DNA from: JBAYJY01 sp041664945
GTDB taxonomy: Bacteria; UBP15; UBA6099
Length of the DNA: 8,930 nt
Assembly: GCA_041664945.1 (NCBI GenBank)
Contig: JBAYJY010000187.1
Location: forward strand, 1-8,930
Direction: 5' to 3'
In this document: in pieces, positions 1 through 5,038 of the stretch
Layout: each line of letters starts with the position of its first letter
How positions within the stretch are numbered: the stretch's first letter is position 1
Notes under the pieces: model-generated
What the model was told of the DNA's origin: nothing
Databases searched by the model: none
What the model saw: the letters and a program-made list of their open reading frames with translations, nothing else
Translations under genes and position numbers: made by a program

Positions 1-631
1 CCCCGCCGACTATGACCGCAAAGTCGTCCCACGAGCGGCCGTAATGCACGAACTCGACCTCGCCCGCCGACACGCGTATCGTTTTCTGCGCGGGGGTTTT
101 TGTCCTCGCCGGTTTCGACACCTCCGGAGGCGTGATCGGCGTCGCGCTCGTCACGCGAACCCACGCGATCATGCCCCTGCCCGCCCCCGCCATCGGGGAG
201 ATCCAGAACCGCGCGTCGGCGCCCGGCGAGAGCAGAAAATACGAATACTCGCGCCATTCGCCGTCCGGAGCGGCAAACTTTGTCCGCTCGCGTTCGTTGT
301 ATTCCTTGCCGAGATAAATGGCGCCTTGAGCGCCCGCTTCGGTTTTCAACCTGAACGTAACGCGCACGTATTGGCCCGCCGGGTAGTGGAGCAGCGGACT
401 TCTCATCAGCGGATTGACGCCGATGCTCGTGATGCGCACGCCGTCCGGCGACGGCTTGTCCAGCCGGAGATAGCCGTTGCCCGTCCATCCCTGTGCGCCT
501 TTAGAAAAATCCCAGTCCGTGAGAACGGCCGCCGCCCGCGCGCCCGTTCCGGCGAACAGCGCCGCCGCAAGGCAGACCGCCGCCGCGATCAAGAATTTTC
601 TCATGTCTCTTATCGGTAAATTAGATTTCAT
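1..631 (-). CDS. Exported protein with CBM-like N-terminal domain (3' end beyond window)
   Basis: An open frame of 210 codons runs without a stop from the ATG at 631 to the left edge. The start is chosen because AGGAG (644-640) lies 8 nt before it; an in-frame ATG at 604 would give a tighter signal peptide, and one at 637 is too close to the AGGAG. After a short polar stretch comes RKFLIAAAVCLAAALFAGTG followed by ARA-AA, a clear Sec signal peptide with an AxA-type cleavage site. The next ~130 residues (VLTDWDFSKGAQGWTGNG onward, many aromatic and beta-forming residues, W-R-E-Y-S-Y) look like a carbohydrate-binding beta-sandwich of the kind found at the front of secreted glycosidases. A Pro/Lys/Thr-rich linker (TPPEVSKPARTKTPAQK) then leads into a second domain that is cut off. 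The family and any catalytic domain are not visible. I infer an exported carbohydrate-active or carbohydrate-binding protein; the reading frame is sure, the function is not. Confidence 0.8.
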   Translation of the reverse strand, partial: MKSNLPIRDMRKFLIAAAVCLAAALFAGTGARAAAVLTDWDFSKGAQGWTGNGYLRLDKPSPDGVRITSIGVNPLMRSPLLHYPAGQYVRVTFRLKTEAGAQGAIYLGKEYNERERTKFAAPDGEWREYSYFLLSPGADARFWISPMAGAGRGMIAWVRVTSATPITPPEVSKPARTKTPAQKTIRVSAGEVEFVHYGRSWDDFAVIVGG

Positions 632-639
632 TCGCATCG

Positions 640-644
640 CTCCT
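640..644 (-). promoter_or_regulatory. Shine-Dalgarno site that decides the start at 631
   Basis: The minus strand reads AGGAG here, 8 nt before the ATG at 631. This spacing favours 631 over the in-frame ATGs at 637 (2 nt away) and 604 (35 nt away). Confidence 0.6.
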
Positions 645-672
645 GAAAATCGTATGTCCTCATTCGCCCTCT

Positions 673-680
673 ATATTATC
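673..680 (-). promoter_or_regulatory. Possible extended -10 for the exported-protein gene
   Basis: The minus strand reads TG-A-TAATAT, resembling an extended -10 box (TGnTATAAT). Transcription would begin near 666 and give a leader of about 35 nt that contains the AGGAG. No good -35 box is visible, as is allowed for extended -10 promoters. Confidence 0.3.
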
Positions 681-757
681 AGATTTTTCGAATTAGTAAT
701 ATACGCGCGCGCAACGGCGGCGAAAAAAAGCAAGTCGGGGCGCAGCTTATTGGAGGC

Positions 758-895
758 GAAGCAATCCCGAACGCCAAACTCGTCATTGGGAGCGAAGCGA
801 AGCAAGCCCGGACATGGAGATAAGAATTGAGCTCGGGATTGCTTCCCCCGCTTTCGCGAGGGCAGGCTAAAAACGCTTTGCTCCTCGCAATGACG
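758..895. repeat. Intergenic palindromic repeat, copy 1
   Basis: Two overlapping pairs of inverted arms are visible. GAAGCAATCCCG (758-769) is the exact reverse complement of CGGGATTGCTTC (834-845). CGTCATTGGGAG (781-792) matches the reverse complement of CTCGCAATGACG (884-895) with one mismatch. The pairs interlock rather than nest, which suggests two overlapping or partly rearranged units. The stretch after 826 is clearly related to the repeat at 2342-2431. Together with the promoter-like boxes it fills most of the 632-950 gap; no gene is seen there. Confidence 0.8.
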
Positions 896-913
896 CCTTA
901 AGCGACATTTGTT

Positions 914-943
914 TTGACTTCCTGTTCGAGTGAATGATAGAAT
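914..943 (+). promoter_or_regulatory. Sigma-70-like promoter for the GPH transporter
   Basis: TTGACT (914-919) and TAGAAT (938-943) are separated by 18 bp, each close to the consensus TTGACA/TATAAT. The expected transcription start falls at about 950, almost exactly at the ATG at 951. Confidence 0.45.
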
Positions 944-950
944 GCCCTCA

Positions 951-2252
951 ATGGACGAGATCAAGTGGCATAACAAGATGCTGTATGCGTCGGGGAGTCT
1001 CGCGGCGAACGTTCTGTTCGCGACGACCAACCAGTGGCTGATGTACCGCTACGTGCCGCCGAAGGGCAGGATACTTGTTCCGCTTCTTGTTTTTTCATTC
1101 ATCATGGGCGCCGGGCGGCTAATCGACGGCGTTCTCGATCCGCTCGTCGGCTACTTAAGCGACTCGATACAGACGCGTTGGGGGCGCCGGCGTCCTTTTA
1201 TCGCGCTCGGAACGCCGCTTCTCGTCGTGGCGTTCTTCTTTCTCTGGCTGCCTCCCGACCCGCACATCAGCCGCGCGAACACAATCTTTTTCATCTGCCT
1301 CGTGAACGTTTTCTTTTTTCTATACACGTTTGTGATGATTCCGATGATGGCGGTTCTGCCCGAGATGGCGACTGGAGACAAAGACCGCGTGTCGCTGTCC
1401 GGTATACAGATGGTTTTCGGACTTGTCGGGAGCATCGCCGCCGCGATGGGGTCTGGCATCCTGATCGTCAAGATGGGTTATCGCGGGATGGCGGTCTCGC
1501 TCGGCGCGCTGGCGTTTATTTTCTATGCGCTTGCCGTCTTGGGAATCAAGGAACCGGACCATACGAAGAGAGAAACGCAGGTTCCGCTCAAGAGCGCGCT
1601 GGCGTCGACATTCACGAACAAGGATTTTCTCGCATTCGCAGCGAGCGTCGTTTTCTTCTGGATGGGCTTCAACATGCTGCTCCAGATCACGCCTTATTTT
1701 CTAACGCAGATCATGCTGATGAAAGAAGCCGATATGTGGAAGCTTATGGCGCCTTTCATGGGGGCGCTTCTGATAGCATTCCTTCCGGTCACATATTTGG
1801 CGGGGCGGGTGAGCAAAAAAACGCTGTACTCGGTATGCATGGCTGCGCTCGGCGTGATTTTCCCGCTGCTGATGTGGGTGGGTCGCGTGAAAGGAATTCC
1901 GCTGCCGGTTCAGGGCATGGTTTTCATGGCGGCGGTGGGTCTCGCCGCGTTTCCGGTGTTCGTGCTTCCTAACGCTTTCATAGGCGATATCGCCGATCAC
2001 GACGCCGCGAAGACGGGCATGCGGCGCGAAGCGATGTACTTCGGCGTTTATTGTTTCCTTCAAAAATTGGCAATGGCGATTTCGGTTGTCATGCTCGGCT
2101 TTCTTTATAACAAATACGGCTACAGCGCGCCGCACGTGCTCGGCATCCGGCTCGCTGGGCCCGTCACCGGCGTCTGCATTTTCCTCGGACTCATCGTTTT
2201 CCATTTCGGCTACCACTGCGAACCGGTGGGAAAAACAGATAGTACAAAGTAG
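951..2252 (+). CDS. GPH-family (MelB-like) sugar:cation symporter, MFS
   Basis: This is a polytopic inner-membrane protein of about 433 residues with roughly 12 hydrophobic segments. The signature of the glycoside-pentoside-hexuronide:cation symporter family is present: after GRLIDGVLDP comes G-Y-L-S-D, then R-W-G-R-R-R-P in the loop between helices 2 and 3. The second half has the family's typical D-H-D...TGMRREAMYFG...LQKLA segment. It should import a sugar or glycoside with Na+ or H+; the substrate cannot be read from sequence. The frame is open from a GTG at 930, with ATGs at 942 and 951. I choose 951 because no start has a Shine-Dalgarno site and a good promoter places the transcript start at about 950. 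The last codons (GKTDSTK, stop 2250-2252) lie inside the palindrome at 2230-2565, so the native C-terminus was probably replaced. The gene stands alone, divergent from the exported-protein gene. Confidence 0.9.
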   Translation: MDEIKWHNKMLYASGSLAANVLFATTNQWLMYRYVPPKGRILVPLLVFSFIMGAGRLIDGVLDPLVGYLSDSIQTRWGRRRPFIALGTPLLVVAFFFLWLPPDPHISRANTIFFICLVNVFFFLYTFVMIPMMAVLPEMATGDKDRVSLSGIQMVFGLVGSIAAAMGSGILIVKMGYRGMAVSLGALAFIFYALAVLGIKEPDHTKRETQVPLKSALASTFTNKDFLAFAASVVFFWMGFNMLLQITPYFLTQIMLMKEADMWKLMAPFMGALLIAFLPVTYLAGRVSKKTLYSVCMAALGVIFPLLMWVGRVKGIPLPVQGMVFMAAVGLAAFPVFVLPNAFIGDIADHDAAKTGMRREAMYFGVYCFLQKLAMAISVVMLGFLYNKYGYSAPHVLGIRLAGPVTGVCIFLGLIVFHFGYHCEPVGKTDSTK

Positions 2253-2320
2253 ATGGTAGATGGTAGACAGGGAAAAGAAAAAAATAGAATACAGAATACA
2301 GAATTCAGAACTCAGAATAC
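2250..2320 (+). repeat. Two short 7-bp tandem arrays within the palindrome
   Basis: TAGATGG, TAGATGG, TAGACAG occupy 2250-2270. AGAATAC, AGAATAC, AGAATTC, AGAACTC, AGAATAC occupy 2286-2320. Both arrays have an exact 7-bp period but different units. They sit on the left arm; the right arm holds a shorter, less regular version, so the arrays may have expanded after the palindrome formed. Confidence 0.7.
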
Positions 2321-2341
2321 AGCAAAAAGAAAAAACATAAC

Positions 2342-2431
2342 CGTCATTGCGAGCGGGGGAGGCATTGCTTATCTGCAAAAAAATTGGAATCGAGTCCGGG
2401 ATTGCTTCGTCGCTACGCTCTCGCAATGACG
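2342..2431. repeat. Intergenic palindromic repeat, copy 2 (nested core)
   Basis: Exact 12-bp inverted ends, CGTCATTGCGAG (2342-2353) and CTCGCAATGACG (2420-2431), enclose a centre holding CGGGATTGCTTC (2397-2408). The same 12-mer is at 834-845 in copy 1, in the same orientation and at a comparable distance before the right end, and the sequence just before it is also similar (gaattgagct versus gaatcgagtc). The two places therefore hold diverged members of one family, and here the member forms the centre of a larger palindrome. Confidence 0.8.
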
Positions 2432-2581
2432 TTTTTCTCTATTTGTCTTTTCGCTGAATTCTTTCTACTGATTTTCGCCTTTCCCCAATCCAAACTGCCG
2501 GCCCCCAGCTAACGTTTTTGCTTTTTCCTATCTACCGTCTGCTTTCTACTATCTACTGTTTTTTCAAAATGTCACACCCCG

Positions 2582-2597
2582 CGTTTACAATTAAACG
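2582..2597. promoter_or_regulatory. 16-bp perfect palindrome upstream of the HIRAN gene
   Basis: CGTTTA-CAAT-TAAACG is a perfect inverted repeat 36 bp before the ATG at 2634. Its size and AT-rich character fit a dimeric regulator's operator. It could also be a short hairpin or chance. No regulator gene is adjacent. Confidence 0.3.
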
Positions 2598-2633
2598 AAA
2601 ACGAAGACTGAGCGACAAGGGATGTGATGAGCG

Positions 2634-3098
2634 ATGTACGCGGAAGCTTATGCGGAATGGATAGAAAACCTGATGCGAGGCAGCTATTTGTTTTTCGGCA
2701 TTCCGAAAGTGGCTGAATCGGGCGGTCCGGCGAGGCTGGGGATCGAAGTTGGCTGGCCGCGCGAGTATTACCTGTATGAACGGGTGATGCTGGCGACGCC
2801 TGAGGTGGCAGGGCTGCGGTATTACGCGCATGACGCCGACTTCAGCGGATTGCGGCCTGGGCGTCGTGTGCGGCTCGTTCGGGAGCGGGCGAACCGGTAT
2901 GACCGCAACGCGGTGGAGATATATGCGCCCGACGGGAGCAAGCTGGGCTATGTGCCGCGCTACGCGGCGCCGCTCGTGGCCGGCGCGCTCGACCGCGGCC
3001 GCCGTGTCGTCGCCCGTGTGCGCCGCGCGGACGCGCATTCCAGCAAAGTAGTCATCCAGATTTATTTCATGAAGCCAAAAGGCCTCGAAGCGGTGTGA
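2634..3098 (+). CDS. Small stand-alone HIRAN-domain protein
   Basis: The protein has 154 residues. Residues ~57-128 match the HIRAN domain: VAGLRYYA (58-65), then R83-E84, N87, D90, A93-V94 in the spacing R-E-x2-N-x2-D-x2-A-V, then LGYVPR (104-109) and a final strand VVIQIYF. In HLTF-type proteins this OB-like fold binds 3' ends of single-stranded DNA; small bacterial HIRAN proteins are of unknown role. Residues 1-55 (MYAEAYAEWIENLMRG...) are not recognised and hold several aromatic residues. The start is bounded by an in-frame TGA at 2628-2630, so the ATG at 2634 is the first possible; AAGG at 2617-2620 is a weak, distant ribosome site. There is no helicase or nuclease domain and no partner gene: the next gene is convergent, 30 bp away. 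A link to DNA repair or restart is inference from the domain only. Confidence 0.85.
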   Translation: MYAEAYAEWIENLMRGSYLFFGIPKVAESGGPARLGIEVGWPREYYLYERVMLATPEVAGLRYYAHDADFSGLRPGRRVRLVRERANRYDRNAVEIYAPDGSKLGYVPRYAAPLVAGALDRGRRVVARVRRADAHSSKVVIQIYFMKPKGLEAV

Positions 3099-3128
3099 AT
3101 TTTAACATGGCGGAGGATTTGAACCGCT

Positions 3129-4865
3129 CTATTTAAGCGCTTCCTGCATTTGTTTCGCCTGCGAATTATTCGGGTCCCGTTCGAGAGTTTTGCGGGCGAT
3201 TTCCGCCGCGCGGCGGAAATCCTCGCCGGCTTTCGCGTTCTCCCCGAGTTGCGAATACGCAAGCGCGCGGTCGAAATAAAGAGTCGCGTCCCGGCCTCCA
3301 GCCCTCTCGATCGCAAACGAATAATCGCGCGCCGCCGGCTCGTACAGTCTGTTTTCATAATATACCGCCGCGCGCGTGGCCGCCGCGTCCGGCGACTTTA
3401 CGTCTGAAAGCATGTATGACGCATATAAGAATCCCGCGCCTATCAGGACCGCCAGGGGCCACGCCCATAATTGCGCGCGCCGCCCGCCGTTTTCGTCCGG
3501 CGTTTTATTTTCCGGTTTGCCGGCGACACGCGCCGCGGCAAGCGCCATAACCGCGCAAAACGCGGCGTACGGAAGCAGCGATTCCGGCCCGCGCATCCCG
3601 AACAGCCTCCCGGCCGTCCATGTCGTGTAACCGTTCAAAAACATCGGCAGGCTGAAAGCGAAAAACGGACTTCGGATCGAATCCGGCACGTGCGGGTCGG
3701 CAAGGGTCATGACGCCGAATTGCGCAATGGCTACAACTGCCGCGACTGCGAACAGAGCGCGGCCGAGACCCGACGCGCGGCGCAGCCAGAAGAATATCGG
3801 AATGCAAAGGAAAATCATGCCGGGCGTGAGGTAGCGGGGCCCCGGCGAATAGCCTCCCGCCCAGTAGGCGGCGGCGTTATATGCGAGGTAAAGAAATGAC
3901 GTCGCCAGACACAGCCACGCGGCGGCGCGATCTTCTTTGCGCTTCAACATCGCAAAAAATCCCGGCGCGCTGAAAACAATAAAAGGCGAAAGCCAGAGCA
4001 ACCCGCGTCCCGGCGCAAAAATGACGCGCCAGAACCCCGTCGCGCCGGGCGCCATCCTGTCCGCGAAAAACTTTTGCGGCGCGATCTTCCAATCCGGATT
4101 GCTCATATTGAAAATGCCGGCTGTGAGCGCGGACCCGAAACACGCGTGGTTGTAAACGGCCAGCGCCGCGGCGGGAGGAAGCGCGCCGAGCATGAAATAG
4201 ACAAACCGCGATTTATTTTTCAGCGTGAGAAGGCAATATACGGCGAGCGGCAGGGCGGTCAGCGCCGCGTCATAAGAGCATACGACGGCATACGAAACCA
4301 GAAAGCCCGCGAAAAACAGCGCCGCGCCCGCAAACCGCTCTTCATTTTTATAGCGCTCGATGATCAGAAAGCCAGAGAAACAGAGAAACATGCCGGGCAG
4401 ATATGTGTAGTAAAGCGCAGAATACGGCAACGCGAGGGTTCCGAGCGAGAAAGCGAGCGCCACCGCCGCGCGGTCCGGCGCGGAGCCGGCGAAACGGCCG
4501 AAGTAGAGGAAGAGCATGGCGCCGAGCAGCGCCGCCGGAAGCGACACAAGGAACAGCGTTATGAGCCTCAGCGGCGGCGAGTTGTACGGGTCCGGATTGT
4601 TGTCGCCGGTAAGCGCCCTGTATCCTGCGAGCAGCGCGGCGCCCGGCAGCGCGGCGCCCGGCCCGTTCGAGTAATAATAATGGCCGCCGTGGAAAGCGAC
4701 ATCGGCCGAGTTTTCGTAATATGCGTCTATATTCAGCGCGTGATGATAGACAATTGAATAAATGAGGTCCACGCGGGCGATCGCGTTGTCCGCCGGGTCC
4801 GGGAAAAACACGTATGCGAAAGTTCCGATGAGAAAAATGAAGATGACGATCGCCAGTTTATTCAT
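3129..4865 (-). CDS. Polytopic glycosyltransferase-like membrane protein (PMT/ArnT type) with C-terminal TPRs
   Basis: This is a 578-residue protein. An N-terminal transmembrane helix (LAIVIFIFLIGTFAYVFF) is followed by a loop with R31-V-D33...ALNID47 and FHGGHYYYSNGPGAALPGA. That arrangement (acidic residues in the first outer loop, then a Y-Y-S-x-G-P-G segment before helix 2) is typical of GT-C glycosyltransferases of the PMT/ArnT/RgtA-like group, which move a sugar from a polyprenyl phosphate donor on the outer face of the membrane. About ten more hydrophobic segments follow to residue ~490. The last ~85 residues are soluble and alpha-helical, with TPR-like repeats (AAVYYENRLYEPAARDYSFA, then LYFDRALAYSQLGENAKAGE, then AARKTLERDP-like sequence) ending in ALK. 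A TPR tail suggests a protein partner. The exact donor and acceptor are unknown. No strong ribosome site precedes the ATG at 4865. It is convergent with the HIRAN gene and divergent from the phosphoesterase. Confidence 0.8.
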   Translation of the reverse strand: MNKLAIVIFIFLIGTFAYVFFPDPADNAIARVDLIYSIVYHHALNIDAYYENSADVAFHGGHYYYSNGPGAALPGAALLAGYRALTGDNNPDPYNSPPLRLITLFLVSLPAALLGAMLFLYFGRFAGSAPDRAAVALAFSLGTLALPYSALYYTYLPGMFLCFSGFLIIERYKNEERFAGAALFFAGFLVSYAVVCSYDAALTALPLAVYCLLTLKNKSRFVYFMLGALPPAAALAVYNHACFGSALTAGIFNMSNPDWKIAPQKFFADRMAPGATGFWRVIFAPGRGLLWLSPFIVFSAPGFFAMLKRKEDRAAAWLCLATSFLYLAYNAAAYWAGGYSPGPRYLTPGMIFLCIPIFFWLRRASGLGRALFAVAAVVAIAQFGVMTLADPHVPDSIRSPFFAFSLPMFLNGYTTWTAGRLFGMRGPESLLPYAAFCAVMALAAARVAGKPENKTPDENGGRRAQLWAWPLAVLIGAGFLYASYMLSDVKSPDAAATRAAVYYENRLYEPAARDYSFAIERAGGRDATLYFDRALAYSQLGENAKAGEDFRRAAEIARKTLERDPNNSQAKQMQEALK

Positions 4866-4915
4866 AACAACTGCTTCCCGGCATGTCGCCGGACGCTCCC
4901 GCTTAAGTCGGCATT

Positions 4916-4921
4916 ATTATA
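4916..4921 (-). promoter_or_regulatory. Possible -10 box of the membrane glycosyltransferase gene
   Basis: The minus strand reads a perfect TATAAT about 50 nt upstream of the ATG at 4865, in an AT-rich patch of the divergent intergenic region. No convincing -35 box lies at the usual distance. Confidence 0.35.
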
Positions 4922-4997
4922 TAGTATCCGGGATAACAAGCGTTATATCCCCATCCACGGCGTCTTCCCGCCGCTGTGGTAAAACTCCGAATCTTTA

Positions 4998-5003
4998 TAT
5001 AAA
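4998..5003 (+). promoter_or_regulatory. Possible -10 box of the phosphoesterase gene
   Basis: TATAAA within tttatataaaatag, about 35 nt before the ATG at 5039, is a plausible -10 box. The sequence 17 bp upstream (TGTGGT) is a poor -35. Confidence 0.25.
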
Positions 5004-5024
5004 ATAGGGAACGGAAAACTGGCG

Positions 5025-5030
5025 AAGGAG
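5025..5030 (+). promoter_or_regulatory. Strong Shine-Dalgarno site of the phosphoesterase gene
   Basis: AAGGAG ends 8 nt before the ATG at 5039 and supports that start over the in-frame ATG seven codons later. Confidence 0.7.
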
Positions 5031-5038
5031 AATCATCT

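Larger units (their letters stand above)
2230..2565. repeat. 336-bp degenerate palindromic element
   Basis: The ends are inverted: GAAAAACAG (2230-2238) against CTGTTTTTTC (2556-2565). The similarity continues inward, with AGTAGATGGTAGAT-type sequence on the left and its complement at about 2528-2555 on the right. A second inner set pairs about 2314-2353 with about 2420-2459, each reading GAAT-ACAG/TTCAG, then an A-rich stretch, then the exact 12-bp arm CGTCATTGCGAG (2342-2353) / CTCGCAATGACG (2420-2431). The left outer arm overlaps the last eight codons of the transporter. This element accounts for almost all of the 2253-2633 gap; no gene is seen in it. Confidence 0.75.

Noticed and set aside
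44..619. Plus-strand open frame of 191 codons rich in Arg and Ala
   Set aside because: It lies opposite the exported-protein frame, which has a signal peptide, ribosome site and natural composition; the Arg/Ala-rich product is typical of an antisense shadow.
2286..2320. Short regular repeats considered as a CRISPR array
   Set aside because: Units are 7 bp, directly adjacent, with no spacers and no cas genes.
3109..3125. Minus-strand sequence GGTTCAAATCCTCCGCC resembles the T-arm and 3' end of a tRNA
   Set aside because: Only two or three T-stem pairs form, no CCA follows, and no anticodon or D arm exists upstream within the glycosyltransferase 3' end. It could be a chance match or an old remnant.
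4878..4895. Small CCGGC/GCCGG inverted repeat near the glycosyltransferase start
   Set aside because: A 5-bp GC stem in GC-rich sequence is expected by chance and has no supporting context.
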